Counted from the first letter of the stretch, positions 18,316 through 28,101 are shown. The stretch is DNA of 64,000 nucleotides from Tsuneonella amylolytica (GCF_003626915.1 NZ_CP032570.1:62001-126000), one strand, 5' to 3'. Made by a program: numbers and translations. Notes: generated by a model from the letters alone, not told the origin.

Positions 18316-18329
18316 TCCGCGGCCTCCCG
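18312..18329. repeat. 18-bp direct repeat, left copy
   Basis: TCATTCCGCGGCCTCCCG here is identical to positions 18542-18559. Both copies cover the end of one gene (coding REAAE-stop) and the start of the next. The period is 230 bp. Recombination between the copies would delete the 77-residue gene and restore a direct nuoG-nuoH ATGA junction. Confidence 0.9.
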
Positions 18330-18545
18330 CTTAAACAGCCAGATGTCGAGGCGCCACACGATCGCCGCACCCAAGAAGGGAATAGCGGCAGAACTGAATG
18401 CGCCGGCGAGGCCCGCAAGCATCGCAGCAGGTGCGCTCACCTGGCTCGCCGCGAATATTGCGACGAGAGGAGTGCCGACGAAAAGTACAACAGCCAAGAC
18501 GAACAAGATCTTAGCCGCATTCAGCATCAAGCTGGAATAGCTCAT
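18312..18545 (-). CDS. Small membrane protein inserted between nuoG and nuoH
   Basis: This is a 77-residue protein beginning [12 protein letters not shown]. It has two hydrophobic helices (about residues 11-29 and 33-52) and then a mixed segment ending KREAAE. The Met is chosen because it overlaps the nuoG stop as ATGA; its own stop overlaps nuoH the same way. It is not a standard complex I subunit. Base composition looks somewhat lower in GC than its neighbours, with runs such as aaaagtacaac. A perfect 18-bp direct repeat brackets the gene, so it looks like an insertion or duplication that kept the ATGA coupling on both sides. Assembly or accessory factor is possible, but no function can be assigned. 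Confidence 0.75.
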   Translation of the reverse strand: MSYSSLMLNAAKILFVLAVVLFVGTPLVAIFAASQVSAPAAMLAGLAGAFSSAAIPFLGAAIVWRLDIWLFKREAAE

Positions 18546-18559
18546 TCCGCGGCCTCCCG
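18542..18559. repeat. 18-bp direct repeat, right copy
   Basis: This is identical to 18312-18329. It covers the last codons of nuoG and the first bases of the 77-residue gene. After the repeat the two flanks diverge at once, so the match is not part of a longer paralogy. Confidence 0.9.
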
Positions 18560-20557
18560 GATGTCGTCGCCGTGAAGGAGTTCGGCCGAGCATTCCTGCA
18601 TCACGACGCTCGCCCGCGCGATGGCGTTGGTGAGGTAGAAGTCCTTGATCGGGTAGCCCGCGATCCGGCCTTCCGCTTTCGTGCCGCCCGATGCCGGCAG
18701 CGCGCCGTAGTCGGCCAGCCCCTCGACGCCGAGCGCGGGCACTTCGGCGATCATCGCGGCCTGGAGTTCGGCGAAGCTGTCGAACCCGACCGTCACGCCC
18801 AGCGCATCGGCCAGCGCGCGCAGGATCGTCCAGTCCTCCCGCGCATCGCCCGGGGCGAACACGGCCTTTTCGGCGAACTGCACGCGGCCTTCGGTGTTGA
18901 CGTAGGTCCCGTCCTTTTCGCTGTAGGCGGCGGCGGGAAGGATGATGTCGGCCGCATGCGCGCCCTTGTCGCCGTGGTGGCCGATGTAGACCTTGAGGCT
19001 TTTGCCGAACGCCGACCAGTCGACCTCGTCCGCGCCCAGCGCCAGCACCACCTTGGGTGCGGCGTTAACGATGTCGGCGATGCCCCCGTCCTGCGCGTAG
19101 CCGAGCATCAGCCCACCCATACGCGCGGCGGAGAAGTGGAGCACGTTGAACCCGTTCCACGCGCTTTCGCCGTCGGCCGAGGCCGGGCGCGCCCAGTCCA
19201 GGCCGAGCAGTGCGTCGTGGGCGCCTGCCGCGAGCCCCGCCCCGCCAACGATCACCGCCGGCCGTGCGGCCTTGGCGAGCGCTTCGGTCACGTGGCCCGG
19301 CAGGTCGTGGAGGACCGCGGTGTCGTCGCCCAGGAATTCGGCCGGGAACGTCGTGTCCCAGCGCGGTCCGACCACGAATACCTTCGCCCCGCGCTTGGCC
19401 GCCTTGCGCAGGCGGACGTTCACCAGTGGCGCTTCCCAGCGGACGTTGCTGCCGACGATCAGGATGGCGTCGGCCGTCTCGATACCGGCGAACGTCGAAT
19501 TGAAGTTCATCGCGGCGAGGTTGCCGGTGGGATAACGCATCCCGGTCTGGCGGCCCTCGAGCATGGTCGAGCCGAGCGCGTTCACCAGCTTCTTGGCCGC
19601 GAACATCGTTTCGCAATCGACCATGTCGCCCGCGATCGCGGCGATGCTCGCGCCCGGTTTGGCGTCGGCGATGGCGGCAAACGCTTCGTCCCAGCTCGCC
19701 TGCTGCAGCTTGCCATCCTTGCGAATGAACACCTTGTCGAGGCGGCGGCGGGTCAGCCCGTCGACCATGTAGCGGCCCTTGTCGCTGAGCCACTCCTCGT
19801 TGACGTCGTCGTTGATGCGCGGCAGCGCGCGGAGCACCTCGCGCCCGCGAGCGTGGAGCGTGATGTTCGCACCCACCGCGTCGCTGACGTCGATCGACAG
19901 GGTCTTCTTCAATTCCCACGGCCGCGCCTCGAACGCGTATGGGCGCGACGTAAGCGCACCGACCGGGCACAGGTCGATCACGTTGGCCGACAGTTCGTGC
20001 TTGGCCGCCTGTTCCAGATACGTTGTGATCTGCATGTTCTCGCCGCGATAGAGCGCGCCGATCTCGTCCACGCCGGCGATCTCTTCGGAGAACCGCACAC
20101 AGCGGGTGCAGTGGATGCAGCGCGTCATCACCGTCTTGATGAGCGGACCCATGTACTTCTCGGTCACCGCGCGCTTGTTCTCGTGATAGCGCGATCCGCC
20201 GCGGCCGTAGGCGACCGACTGGTCCTGCAAGTCGCACTCGCCGCCCTGGTCGCAAATCGGGCAATCGAGAGGGTGGTTGATAAGGAGGAACTCCATCACC
20301 CCTTCGCGCGCCGACTTCACCATCTGTGTGTCGGTACGGATTTCCTGCCCCTCGGTCGCGGGCAGCGCGCAACTCGCCTGCGGCTTGGGCGGCCCGGGCT
20401 TCACTTCGACCAGACACATGCGGCAGTTGCCCGCGATGCTCAGGCGTTCGTGGTAACAGAAGCGCGGGATCTCCTTGCCGGCAAGCTCGCACGCCTGCAG
20501 CACGGTGGCGCCATCGGGCACTTCGATCGTTTCGCCATCTACGGTGACTGTGGGCAT
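18542..20557 (-). CDS. nuoG: NADH-quinone oxidoreductase subunit G
   Basis: This 671-residue iron-sulfur subunit has an N-terminal [2Fe-2S] domain (CYHERLSIAGNCRMCLVE with the later CALPA), a His/Cys-ligated cluster in HPLDCPICDQGGECDLQDQ, and a [4Fe-4S] site with CIHCTRC and the later CPVGAL. The rest is a molybdopterin-oxidoreductase-like domain without cofactor role. I see no extra N7 motif. The ATG at 20557 overlaps the nuoF stop (TAATG). The open frame upstream is a shadow of nuoF. Its stop overlaps the 77-residue gene, not nuoH. Confidence 0.96.
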   Translation of the reverse strand: MPTVTVDGETIEVPDGATVLQACELAGKEIPRFCYHERLSIAGNCRMCLVEVKPGPPKPQASCALPATEGQEIRTDTQMVKSAREGVMEFLLINHPLDCPICDQGGECDLQDQSVAYGRGGSRYHENKRAVTEKYMGPLIKTVMTRCIHCTRCVRFSEEIAGVDEIGALYRGENMQITTYLEQAAKHELSANVIDLCPVGALTSRPYAFEARPWELKKTLSIDVSDAVGANITLHARGREVLRALPRINDDVNEEWLSDKGRYMVDGLTRRRLDKVFIRKDGKLQQASWDEAFAAIADAKPGASIAAIAGDMVDCETMFAAKKLVNALGSTMLEGRQTGMRYPTGNLAAMNFNSTFAGIETADAILIVGSNVRWEAPLVNVRLRKAAKRGAKVFVVGPRWDTTFPAEFLGDDTAVLHDLPGHVTEALAKAARPAVIVGGAGLAAGAHDALLGLDWARPASADGESAWNGFNVLHFSAARMGGLMLGYAQDGGIADIVNAAPKVVLALGADEVDWSAFGKSLKVYIGHHGDKGAHAADIILPAAAYSEKDGTYVNTEGRVQFAEKAVFAPGDAREDWTILRALADALGVTVGFDSFAELQAAMIAEVPALGVEGLADYGALPASGGTKAEGRIAGYPIKDFYLTNAIARASVVMQECSAELLHGDDIREAAE

Positions 20558-21846
20558 TATTCGGCGGCCTCCGCCATGTTTCCGGCTGCGTGGATCCGCC
20601 GCTCCAGTTCGGGGCGGAAGTGCTTGATCAGGCCCTGGATCGGCCATGCCGCCGCGTCGCCCAATGCGCAGATGGTATGCCCTTCGACCTGCTTGGTGAC
20701 CTGGTGCAGCATGTCGATTTCCTCGACCGCCGCGTCGCCGGTGCGCAGGCGTTCCATCACGCGCCACATCCAGCCCACGCCTTCGCGGCAGGGGGTGCAC
20801 TGGCCGCAGCTTTCGTGCTTGTAGAAGTAGCTGATGCGGCTGATCGCGCGGACGATGTCGGTGGACTTGTCCATCACAATGATCGCAGCGGTGCCGAGGC
20901 CGCTGCCGACCGCCTTCAGCCCGTCGAAGTCCATCGCGCAGTCGATAATCTGGTCGGCGGGCACGAGCGGGACCGAGGAACCGCCGGGGATCACCGCGAG
21001 GAGGTTGTCCCACCCGCCGCGGATGCCGCCGCAATGCTTCTCGATCAGTTCGCGGAAGGGGATGCTCATCGCCTCTTCCACGACGCACGGCTTTTCCACG
21101 TGGCCGCTGATCTGGAACAGCTTGGTGCCCTTGTTGCCCTCCGCACCGAAGCTGGAGAACCACGCCGCGCCGCGGCGCATGATCGTGGGGGCGACCGCGA
21201 TGCTTTCGACGTTGTTGACCGTGGTCGGGCAGCCGTAGAGACCCGCGCCGGCCGGGAACGGCGGCTTGAGGCGAGGCTGGCCCTTCTTGCCTTCCAGGCT
21301 CTCGATCATCGCGGTTTCTTCGCCGCAGATGTAGGCGCCCGCGCCGCGGTGGACGAACACGTCGAAGTCGTAACCCGAACCGCAGGCGTTCTTGCCCAGC
21401 AGCCCGGCGGCGTAGGCCTCGTCCCGCGCCTTGAACAGCACTTCGGCCTCGCGGATGTATTCGCCGCGGATGTAGATGTAGGCCGCGCGCGCGCGCATCG
21501 CGAAGCCCGCCACCAGCGCGCCCTCGAGCAGCTTGTGCGGATCGTGCCGCATGATCTCGCGGTCCTTGCACGAACCGGGCTCGGACTCGTCGGCGTTGAT
21601 GACGAGGAAGCTAGGCCGGCCGTCCTTCGATTCCTTGGGCATGAAGGACCACTTCATGCCGGTCGGGAAGCCTGCCCCGCCGCGGCCGCGCAGGCCCGAC
21701 GCCTTGATTTCGTCGATGATCGCGTCCTGCCCGCGGGCGAGGATCGACTTGGTATCGTCCCAGTCGCCGCGCGCCTCGGCCGCGTTCAAGCCTGCGGCTT
21801 GGTAGCCGTAGAGGTTGGTGAAGATGCGGTCCTTGTCGGCAAGCAT
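20557..21846 (-). CDS. nuoF: NADH-quinone oxidoreductase subunit F
   Basis: This 429-residue flavoprotein subunit oxidises NADH. It shows the NADH/FMN region [20 protein letters not shown], the FMN segment [19 protein letters not shown], and the N3 [4Fe-4S] ligands in [12 protein letters not shown] with a later Cys in HTICALGDA. The start [14 protein letters not shown] overlaps the stop of a 47-residue gene as TGATG. Normally nuoE would be directly upstream. Confidence 0.96.
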   Translation of the reverse strand: MLADKDRIFTNLYGYQAAGLNAAEARGDWDDTKSILARGQDAIIDEIKASGLRGRGGAGFPTGMKWSFMPKESKDGRPSFLVINADESEPGSCKDREIMRHDPHKLLEGALVAGFAMRARAAYIYIRGEYIREAEVLFKARDEAYAAGLLGKNACGSGYDFDVFVHRGAGAYICGEETAMIESLEGKKGQPRLKPPFPAGAGLYGCPTTVNNVESIAVAPTIMRRGAAWFSSFGAEGNKGTKLFQISGHVEKPCVVEEAMSIPFRELIEKHCGGIRGGWDNLLAVIPGGSSVPLVPADQIIDCAMDFDGLKAVGSGLGTAAIIVMDKSTDIVRAISRISYFYKHESCGQCTPCREGVGWMWRVMERLRTGDAAVEEIDMLHQVTKQVEGHTICALGDAAAWPIQGLIKHFRPELERRIHAAGNMAEAAE

Positions 21847-21989
21847 CAGCCGAGGCCTCCCTGCGAGAGGAAATAGATGGCGGCAACGATGATCAGGATG
21901 ATCGCGCCGAACTTGACCACGCCCATCAGGACCTTCCATGCGAGGAAGATCAGCACGAGCGCGACGATGATCGTGACGATGCTCACCAT
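21846..21989 (-). CDS. 47-residue hydrophobic protein between nuoE and nuoF
   Basis: This short open frame starts ATG-GTG-AGC and reads [19 protein letters not shown], then [19 protein letters not shown] and SQGGLG. It has two hydrophobic helices separated by a short turn with Lys residues. It overlaps the end of nuoE by 7 bases, and its stop forms TGATG with the nuoF start, so it is embedded in the coupled operon with no spare bases. That tight fit is the main evidence that it is translated. It has no relation that I can see to known Nuo subunits. It resembles small single- or double-pass assembly or stability proteins only in general form. Confidence 0.65.
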   Translation of the reverse strand: MVSIVTIIVALVLIFLAWKVLMGVVKFGAIILIIVAAIYFLSQGGLG

Positions 21990-22651
21990 TCACCCCGGTA
22001 GTCGTGGTTCTCGCTCACCATCGCCGTGAGGCTGCTGAGCGCACCGACCGGCTCCACCGTGTGCCGCTCGGGATCCTGCGTGCCTTCCTCCGGTTGCTCG
22101 CCGCGCTCAAGCGCATCGAGCACCGCGTCGAGGCGCTCGGGGGTGAGGTCCTCGTAGTTGCCGTCGTTGATCTGGACCATCGGGGCGCTGGCGCAGTTGC
22201 CCATGCACTCGACCTCGGTCAGCGTCCACAGGCCGTCGGGCGTGGTGTGGCCCTTCTTCATACCGCGCGCGTAGCAGGCGTCGAGGATGTCGTCCGACCC
22301 GCGCAGCATGCACGGGGTAGTGCCGCAGACCTGCACGTGGAAGCGGCCGACCGGCGCGATGTTGTACATCGTGTAGAACGTCGCGACCTCGAGCACGCGG
22401 ATCACCGGCATGGCGAGCTCGGCGGCGACGAATTCCATCACCGGCAGCGGCAGCCAGCCCTGCGTGTTCGTCTCCGCGCCGACCTGCCGCTGGGCGAGGT
22501 CGAGCAGCGGCATCACCGCCGAGCGCTGACGCCCCTCGGGATAGCGCGCGACGATGTCTTTCGCGAGGGCCGCATTTTCGGCGGTCCAGGCGAACGAGCC
22601 CCACCGCTCGCGCAGTTCGGGCGTATCGGGTGCGGGGGCTCGGTCAGCCAC
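21983..22651 (-). CDS. nuoE: NADH-quinone oxidoreductase subunit E
   Basis: This 222-residue thioredoxin-like subunit carries the N1a [2Fe-2S] cluster; the ligands are in CGTTPCML and [10 protein letters not shown]. The helical N-terminal region [14 protein letters not shown] and [12 protein letters not shown] are typical. A C-terminal extension of about 45 residues after the ferredoxin fold is rich in Glu and Pro. The Met at 22651 is used. Upstream lies a REP-like palindrome pair and then nuoD. Its last 7 bases overlap the 47-residue gene. Confidence 0.95.
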   Translation of the reverse strand: MADRAPAPDTPELRERWGSFAWTAENAALAKDIVARYPEGRQRSAVMPLLDLAQRQVGAETNTQGWLPLPVMEFVAAELAMPVIRVLEVATFYTMYNIAPVGRFHVQVCGTTPCMLRGSDDILDACYARGMKKGHTTPDGLWTLTEVECMGNCASAPMVQINDGNYEDLTPERLDAVLDALERGEQPEEGTQDPERHTVEPVGALSSLTAMVSENHDYRGEW

Positions 22652-22666
22652 GACGAAACCTCCTGT

Positions 22667-22750
22667 TCGTCGCCCCAGCGAAAGCTGGGGTCGCTGGCCA
22701 ACTGGCGTTGCGCGTGAGGAGAGCGATCCCAGCTTTCGCTGGGATGACGA
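22667..22750. repeat. Pair of inverted REP-like palindromes between nuoD and nuoE
   Basis: Two 29-base elements at 22667-22695 and 22722-22750 are inverted copies of each other with three differences. Each contains an internal palindrome: CCCCAGCGAAAGCTGGGG in the first, CCCAGCTTTCGCTGGG in the second. They are separated by 26 bases. This is a BIME-like arrangement; similar 'cccagcgaaagctggg' units are known to be scattered in sphingomonad genomes (recalled). It fills nearly all of the 114-base gap between nuoD and nuoE, and RNA from it would fold strongly, which could tune expression of distal genes. No RAYT transposase gene is in the window. Confidence 0.85.
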
Positions 22751-22765
22751 TGCAGCAAGTTTCCA

Positions 22766-23977
22766 TCACCGGTCGCACTCCCCGAACACCACGTCAATTG
22801 CGCCGAGGATGGCGGTCGCGTCGGGCAGCATGTGGCCCTTGGCCATGAAGTCCATCGCCTGCAGGTGGCTGAACGCGGTCGGGCGGATCTTGCAGCGGTA
22901 GGGTTTGTTCGACCCGTCCGACACGAGATAGACACCGAACTCGCCCTTGGGGCTTTCGGTGGCGACGTAGACTTCGCCCGCGGGAACGTGGAAGCCTTCG
23001 GTGTAGAGCTTGAAGTGGTGGATCAGCGCTTCCATCGACTGCTTCATCTCGGCGCGCTTGGGCGGGACCACCTTGCGGTCCTCGCTCGCCACCGGGCCCT
23101 CGGGCATTTCGGCGAGGCACTGCTTCATGATCCGCGCGGACTGGCGCACTTCCTCGACGCGGACCATGAACCGGTCGTAGCAGTCGGAGTTGGTGCCGAC
23201 CGGGATGTCGAAGTCCATCCGGTCGTAGACGTCGTAGGGCTGGCTTTTGCGCAGATCCCACGGGATGCCGGCGGCGCGGATCATCGGGCCGGAGAAGCCC
23301 CAGGCGACCGCATCGTCCTTGCTCACCACCGCGATGTCGACGTTGCGCTGCTTGAAGATGCGGTTGTCGACCACCAGGCTCATCGCGTCCTCGAACAGCG
23401 TCGGCAGGCGGGTGTCGAGCCAGTCGGCGATGTCGGTCAGCAGCTTGAGCGGCACGTCCTGGTGCACGCCGCCGGGCCGGAAATAGGCACTATGCATGCG
23501 CGCGCCGCTCGCCCTCTCGAAGAAGTTCATGCAATCTTCGCGGATTTCGAACAGCCACAGGTTCGGCGTCATCGCGCCCACGTCCATCACGTGGCTGCCG
23601 AGGTTGAGCATGTGGTTCGAGATGCGCGTCAGTTCGGCGAAGAACACCCGCAGGTACTGCGCGCGGATCGGCACCTCGACGTTGAGCAGCTTCTCGATCG
23701 CGAGGACGTAGCTGTGCTCCATGCACAGCGGGCTGCAGTAGTCGAGCCGGTCGAAATACGGCAGCGCCTGAAGGTACGTCTTGTGCTCGATCAGCTTCTC
23801 GGTGCCGCGGTGGAGCAGGCCGACGTGCGGATCGATCCGCTCGATGATCTCGCCGTCCAGCTCCATCACCATGCGCAGCACGCCGTGCGCCGCGGGATGC
23901 TGGGGCCCGAAGTTGATCGTGTAGTTGGTGATGACCTCGTCGCCGGTGGTGGGCGACTGTTCCAGTTGCATCGTCAT
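22766..23977 (-). CDS. nuoD: NADH-quinone oxidoreductase subunit D
   Basis: This 403-residue 49-kDa-type subunit lines the quinone site. Family motifs are [16 protein letters not shown] with the quinone-site His, [21 protein letters not shown], and the C-terminal VVFGECDR. NuoC and NuoD are separate here, not fused as in E. coli. The start MTMQLEQ overlaps the stop of the lipoprotein gene (ATGA). Confidence 0.96.
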   Translation of the reverse strand: MTMQLEQSPTTGDEVITNYTINFGPQHPAAHGVLRMVMELDGEIIERIDPHVGLLHRGTEKLIEHKTYLQALPYFDRLDYCSPLCMEHSYVLAIEKLLNVEVPIRAQYLRVFFAELTRISNHMLNLGSHVMDVGAMTPNLWLFEIREDCMNFFERASGARMHSAYFRPGGVHQDVPLKLLTDIADWLDTRLPTLFEDAMSLVVDNRIFKQRNVDIAVVSKDDAVAWGFSGPMIRAAGIPWDLRKSQPYDVYDRMDFDIPVGTNSDCYDRFMVRVEEVRQSARIMKQCLAEMPEGPVASEDRKVVPPKRAEMKQSMEALIHHFKLYTEGFHVPAGEVYVATESPKGEFGVYLVSDGSNKPYRCKIRPTAFSHLQAMDFMAKGHMLPDATAILGAIDVVFGECDR

Positions 23978-24540
23978 GGCGTGCAGTTCCACGTTCCGGG
24001 CGAGAACACCGTCTCGCCGCCGGGGCCGTCGACCTTCAGGTCGGCCGACCATTCGTTGCGCCCCGCGTTGATCGTCGGCGCGCCGTCGCCCCGCAGCACC
24101 GCGACAGTGTAGCCGCCGCCGGTCAGCGTGGGTCCGCTCTCGACATACTGCGGCCCGCCTTGCGCCGCGCCGGGGAGGACGACCTGGCGGCCGTCGATCA
24201 CGAGCACGCCGTTGCCGCTGGCATCGGTGGTATCTTCGGCCCCCACGACCAGCAACGAACGGCCCTGGTAGATGAACGAGCAGCCGCCCTTGATCCGGCC
24301 GAGCGCACGCGGTGCTTCCTTGGTTAGCGGGGTAAGCTGCGCCTTGCCGGTGGGCGCGACGACGGGCTGCGCGTTGACTTCGGCAACGCTGGGCACCGGG
24401 CCGTTTGCGGCAAGCGCGCCGCCGACGCCAGCGCGCTGCGCGAAGTCGCCGGCGTTGTCGCCGCCGGTCGCGGCATCGTCGCCGGATTTCGAGCACGCGG
24501 CCAGGACGGCCACGGCAGCAAGGATCACGGCGCGTTTCAT
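23974..24540 (-). CDS. Putative lipoprotein encoded inside the nuo operon
   Basis: This 188-residue protein has a lipoprotein signal: basic MKRA, a hydrophobic stretch, lipobox VLAAC with Cys-16, then a Ser/Asp/Gly-rich linker. The mature part has [14 protein letters not shown], suggesting a small beta-rich domain, and ends SPGTWNCTP; two further cysteines (in GGCSF and WNCTP) could form a disulfide. It overlaps nuoC and nuoD by 4 bases on each side (ATGA), so it is made in step with complex I. No known Nuo subunit is a lipoprotein. It may be a periplasm-facing or outer-membrane accessory that uses the operon only for expression. I cannot name the family. Confidence 0.85.
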   Translation of the reverse strand: MKRAVILAAVAVLAACSKSGDDAATGGDNAGDFAQRAGVGGALAANGPVPSVAEVNAQPVVAPTGKAQLTPLTKEAPRALGRIKGGCSFIYQGRSLLVVGAEDTTDASGNGVLVIDGRQVVLPGAAQGGPQYVESGPTLTGGGYTVAVLRGDGAPTINAGRNEWSADLKVDGPGGETVFSPGTWNCTP

Positions 24541-25484
24541 TCGCCCTCGCCCTTCTTCTTGCGCGGCGCGCGCGGCTTCTTAGGCGCGGCTGCCTTGTCG
24601 GGCTCGGTCGCGAGTTCGGTGTCGCGTCCCTTGCCCTTGCGCGGCTTGCGTGCGGGGCGGGTCTCGGTCGGCTCGGGCGCATCGGGCGCCGGGGTGCCGG
24701 TGTCGACGGGCACGGGTTCGCCCTGCCCCTGGCCCGACACGGTGCCGCCCTTGCCGGCGGGCGCGACGTGTTCGGCCGCCTTGGAATCGGTCGGCTCGCC
24801 GGCGCCGCTCACGCCCTTCTTCGGGGTTTCCTTGGGCTCGTGGACCGGCGGAGTGGCGGGCTTCTCGGCAGCCTTCTCGTCGCCCGGCAGCACGTAGTCG
24901 GCGCCTTCCCACGGGCTCATGAAATCGAACTGGCGCAGGTCCTGCGGCAGCTCCACCGGCTCGTACACGACGCGCTTCTCGTCCTCGGAATAGCGCAGCT
25001 CGGTGTAGCCCGTGAGCGGGAAGTCCTTGCGGAAAGGATGCCCTTCGAACCCGTAGTCGGTGAGGATACGGCGCAGGTCCGTGTTGCCGGCGAACAGCAC
25101 GCCGTACATGTCGAACACCTCGCGCTCGAGCCAGCCGGCGTTGGGCCACAGCGTGGTCACGGTCGGCACCGGCGTGCTTTCGCTGGCGGTGCACTTCACC
25201 ATGATGCGGTGGTTCTTCGTCAGGCTGAGCAGCATGTAGACGACTTCGAACCGCTCGGGCCGGCCCGGATAGTCGGCCCCGGCGATTTCCATCAGCTGCT
25301 GGTAGGCGTGATCATCGCGCAAGGTGCGCAGCGCATCCTCGATGCTGTCGCGCGCCACGGTGAACAGGATTTCGCCATGCTCTTCCTTCGCGGAGACGAA
25401 CATGTCGCCGAGCGCGCCCGACAGCGCGGCTTCGACGCCTTCGTTCGATGCGATCTTCGGGGCGGGGTGGAGGACGGTTGCCAT
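24537..25484 (-). CDS. nuoC: NADH-quinone oxidoreductase subunit C with long C-terminal tail
   Basis: This 315-residue protein has a first part of about 200 residues that is a standard 30-kDa subunit: [54 protein letters not shown] (split here by reading), and the terminal [15 protein letters not shown]. The remaining 115 residues are low-complexity, Pro/Ala/Glu/Lys-rich and end in strongly basic [15 protein letters not shown]. Such a tail is not needed for the fold and would be disordered. Its stop overlaps the lipoprotein gene (ATGA). Confidence 0.95.
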   Translation of the reverse strand: MATVLHPAPKIASNEGVEAALSGALGDMFVSAKEEHGEILFTVARDSIEDALRTLRDDHAYQQLMEIAGADYPGRPERFEVVYMLLSLTKNHRIMVKCTASESTPVPTVTTLWPNAGWLEREVFDMYGVLFAGNTDLRRILTDYGFEGHPFRKDFPLTGYTELRYSEDEKRVVYEPVELPQDLRQFDFMSPWEGADYVLPGDEKAAEKPATPPVHEPKETPKKGVSGAGEPTDSKAAEHVAPAGKGGTVSGQGQGEPVPVDTGTPAPDAPEPTETRPARKPRKGKGRDTELATEPDKAAAPKKPRAPRKKKGEGE

Positions 25485-25498
25485 TTAATGCGCGCCCC

Positions 25499-26104
25499 TC
25501 ACCGCTCGATCGTGCCGCTGCGGCGGATCTTCCGCTGCAGCTGCATCACGCCGTAAAGCAGCGCCTCGGCGGTCGGCGGGCAGCCGGGGACGTAGATGTC
25601 CACCGGCACGATCCGGTCGCATCCGCGCACGACGGAATAGCTGTAGTGGTAGTAGCCGCCGCCGTTTGCACAGCTGCCCATGCTGATGACGTACTTGGGG
25701 TCCGACATCTGGTCGTAGACCTTGCGCAGCGCCGGGGCCATCTTGTTGCACAGCGTGCCGGCCACGATCATCACGTCCGACTGGCGCGGGGATGCGCGCG
25801 GGGCGACGCCGAACCGCTCCATGTCGTAGCGCGGCATGTTGACGTGGATCATCTCGACCGCGCAGCAGGCGAGGCCGAAAGTCATCCACCACAGCGAGCC
25901 CGTGCGCGCCCACTGGAACAGTTCCTCGGTCGAGGTGACGAGGAAGCCCTTGTTGTCGAGCTCGGTCGACAGCGCGTTGACGTAGCCTTCGTCGGGCAGG
26001 CGGCTGTCGGGGTGCAGTGCCCAGTTCTCGGCCCCCGTCCGGGTGGTCGTGGCCCCCGGGTTCGCAAGGATGTGATCGAGTCCGGGCTGGCGATCTACTC
26101 CCAT
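25499..26104 (-). CDS. nuoB: NADH-quinone oxidoreductase subunit B
   Basis: This 201-residue PSST-type subunit carries cluster N2, the last iron-sulfur centre before quinone. Ligands are in GLACCAVEM (the adjacent Cys pair), [20 protein letters not shown] and YVPGCPPT. The ATG at 26104 lies inside the end of nuoA (10-base overlap); MGVDRQPG is a reasonable N-terminus. The open frame upstream is a shadow of nuoA. Confidence 0.96.
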   Translation of the reverse strand: MGVDRQPGLDHILANPGATTTRTGAENWALHPDSRLPDEGYVNALSTELDNKGFLVTSTEELFQWARTGSLWWMTFGLACCAVEMIHVNMPRYDMERFGVAPRASPRQSDVMIVAGTLCNKMAPALRKVYDQMSDPKYVISMGSCANGGGYYHYSYSVVRGCDRIVPVDIYVPGCPPTAEALLYGVMQLQRKIRRSGTIER

Positions 26105-26469
26105 TCCAGAGCTCCCTTCTTCCAGGCGTAGGCAAGGCCGATCGCGAGTTCGCCCAGGAAGATCATCATCGTGGTCCACCCGGCCCAGCCGGTCATGTCG
26201 AGGCTGACCGCCCAGGGGAACAGGAACGCGGCCTCGAGGTCGAAGATGATGAACAGGATCGCCACCAGATAGAACCGGACGTCGAACTGGCTGCGCGGGT
26301 CCTCGAACGCGGGGAAGCCGCATTCGTACTCGCTGTTCTTTTCCGCGTTCGGGTTGTGCGTGCCGGTCAGGCGGCTCACGCCCATCGGCAGGAACACGAA
26401 CAGGCTGGAGAGCCCGAGGGCGATCCCGAGGAAAATCAGGATCGGGAGGTATTGCGACAGGTCGACCAA
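26095..26469 (-). CDS. nuoA: NADH-quinone oxidoreductase subunit A
   Basis: This 124-residue complex I subunit has three transmembrane helices and contains [22 protein letters not shown] split across the first loop, and FLFPWAV. I chose a TTG start giving [15 protein letters not shown], the N-terminus I recall for sphingomonad NuoA. An ATG 21 codons further up would add a basic, poorly matching extension. It is the first gene of the nuo operon. A candidate promoter (TTGCGC, 17 bases, TAGGGC) lies just upstream but is weak. Confidence 0.93.
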   Translation of the reverse strand: MVDLSQYLPILIFLGIALGLSSLFVFLPMGVSRLTGTHNPNAEKNSEYECGFPAFEDPRSQFDVRFYLVAILFIIFDLEAAFLFPWAVSLDMTGWAGWTTMMIFLGELAIGLAYAWKKGALEWE

Positions 26470-26569
26470 GCGTCTGACTCGTTTGCTTTGTAGGTTCGCC
26501 TGCGCCCTAGAAGCCAGCGCCCCCCGGCGCAAGGCCGCGGGGTGCCGATTATCGACGCCTTGCTTGCGC

Positions 26570-28000
26570 CTACTTCATCATTCCCTTGATCGCCTTGTCG
26601 GTCGCGCTGCCATAGGGCGGCTTCAGCCCGCCCAGCTTGGCGATGTCGATCTTAGGCTGCGAATAGATGCTGCGGGTGTGGCTGAACTCGCGGAACCCCT
26701 CGGGCCCGTGATAGCTGCCGATCCCGCTGGGGCCGACCCCGCCGAACGGCAGGTCGTCCATCGAGACGTGGAAGACGACGTCGTTGACCGTCACCCCGCC
26801 GCTGACCGTGCGGGTCAGCACCTGTTCGCGCTCGCCGCTGTCGTCGCCGAAGTAGTAAAGGCCGAGCGGCCGGTCGTGCGCGTTGACGTAGTCGATGGCC
26901 TCGTCGATCGCCTTGTAGGTCTTGACCGGCAGCACCGGCCCGAAGATCTCTTCCTGCATCGCGGCCATGTCGTCGGTGACGTTGCGCAGGATGGTGAGCG
27001 GCATCTTGCGGGTGTTGGAGTTGCCGAAATCCTCCTCACCCGGATTGACCTCGATCACCTCGGCGCCCTTGGCGCGCGCATCGGCGACGAGGCCCTGCAG
27101 CCGGTCGAAGTGCTTATCGGTAACGACGCTGGCGTAGTCGTCGTTGGCGAGCAGCGTCGGGTACATCTCGTGGACGCCCAGCTGCACCGCGGCGATCGCG
27201 CCGTCCTCGACCTCTTCGGGCACCATCATGTAATCGGGCGCGAGGCAGATCTGGCCCGCGTTCATCATCTTGCCGAGCGCGATCCGCTCGCCCGCCTTCT
27301 TGAGGTCGGCGTTCTTGCCAAGGAAGACCGGGCTCTTGCCGCCGAGTTCCAGCGTGACGGGAACGAGGTTCTTGGCCGCCGCCTCCATCACCTTGCGCCC
27401 CGTTGCGGTCGAGCCGGTGAAGACGAGGTGGTCGAACGGCAACTCGCTGAACGCGTGCGCCACGTCGGGCCCGCCGGTCACGACCGTGCACTCCGCATCG
27501 TCGAAACGCCGCGCGACGAGTTCGGCCATCAGCTCGCTGGTGCGTTCGGTGAACTCGCTCGGCTTGATCATCGCCCGGTTGCCCGCGGCGAAGACCTGCA
27601 TCAGCGGCCCGAAGCTGAGGTTCACCGGGAAATTCCACGGCGAGAGGATACCGATCACGCCCTTCGGCTCGAACCGCACCTCGGCCTTTGCGCCCAGCAG
27701 CGCGAGCGGGAACTGCACCTTGCGCTTTTCCGGTTTCGCCCAGCCCGACAGGTTCTTGAGGCAGTACTTGCCGAATCCGATCGTGCTGGAGATGTCGGTC
27801 ATCATCGACTGCTGGACCGAACGGTTGCCGAAGTCCGCGCTCATCGCCTTGCACAAATCCTCGGCGTTTTCCTTCAGCAGCGCGTTCGCCCGTTCGATCC
27901 GGTCGCGGCGCGCGTCGAGCGGCTCGGGCCGGGCGGCGACGAACGCCTCGCGCTGTTTCTTCAGCAGGGCTTCGAGATCGGGCTTGCGGTCGTCGGCCAT
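26570..28000 (-). CDS. Coniferyl-aldehyde-dehydrogenase-like NAD(P) aldehyde dehydrogenase
   Basis: This 476-residue ALDH-superfamily enzyme oxidises aldehydes to acids. Motifs are [21 protein letters not shown], the cofactor turn [12 protein letters not shown], catalytic Glu in LELGGKSP and catalytic Cys in [11 protein letters not shown]. The lack of an extended N-terminus, the LAPDY context and the C-terminal PPYG segment match the CalB group. Start at MADDRKPDL follows GGAGAA by 7 bases; a longer Met start 16 codons up is less likely. It lies just upstream of nuoA on the same strand, 100 bases away, and is divergent from the thiolase. Confidence 0.92.
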   Translation of the reverse strand: MADDRKPDLEALLKKQREAFVAARPEPLDARRDRIERANALLKENAEDLCKAMSADFGNRSVQQSMMTDISSTIGFGKYCLKNLSGWAKPEKRKVQFPLALLGAKAEVRFEPKGVIGILSPWNFPVNLSFGPLMQVFAAGNRAMIKPSEFTERTSELMAELVARRFDDAECTVVTGGPDVAHAFSELPFDHLVFTGSTATGRKVMEAAAKNLVPVTLELGGKSPVFLGKNADLKKAGERIALGKMMNAGQICLAPDYMMVPEEVEDGAIAAVQLGVHEMYPTLLANDDYASVVTDKHFDRLQGLVADARAKGAEVIEVNPGEEDFGNSNTRKMPLTILRNVTDDMAAMQEEIFGPVLPVKTYKAIDEAIDYVNAHDRPLGLYYFGDDSGEREQVLTRTVSGGVTVNDVVFHVSMDDLPFGGVGPSGIGSYHGPEGFREFSHTRSIYSQPKIDIAKLGGLKPPYGSATDKAIKGMMK

Positions 28001-28072
28001 CGGGATTCTCCGTTCGCGTTGCGCTTTGCCACGGGTGTCGGGCATCGCGCCGCGATTGGCAAGCGCGCCGGT

Positions 28073-28101
28073 TTGCCTTTGCCGCAGTGCAGCACTAGAT
28101 C
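28073..28101 (+). promoter_or_regulatory. Candidate sigma-70 promoter for the thiolase gene
   Basis: TTGCCT (28073-28078) and TAGATC (28096-28101) are spaced by 17 bases in the 131-base gap between the divergent aldehyde dehydrogenase and thiolase genes. Three or four of six bases match consensus in each box. AAGG lies about 10 bases before the thiolase ATG. This is a guess from spacing and position. Confidence 0.3.

Noticed and set aside
18572-20824. 750-codon + strand frame opposite nuoG
   Set aside because: NuoG has all cluster motifs on the minus strand; this frame has none.
22667-22750. CRISPR array
   Set aside because: Only two inverted palindromic units, no regular direct repeats or spacers and no cas genes.
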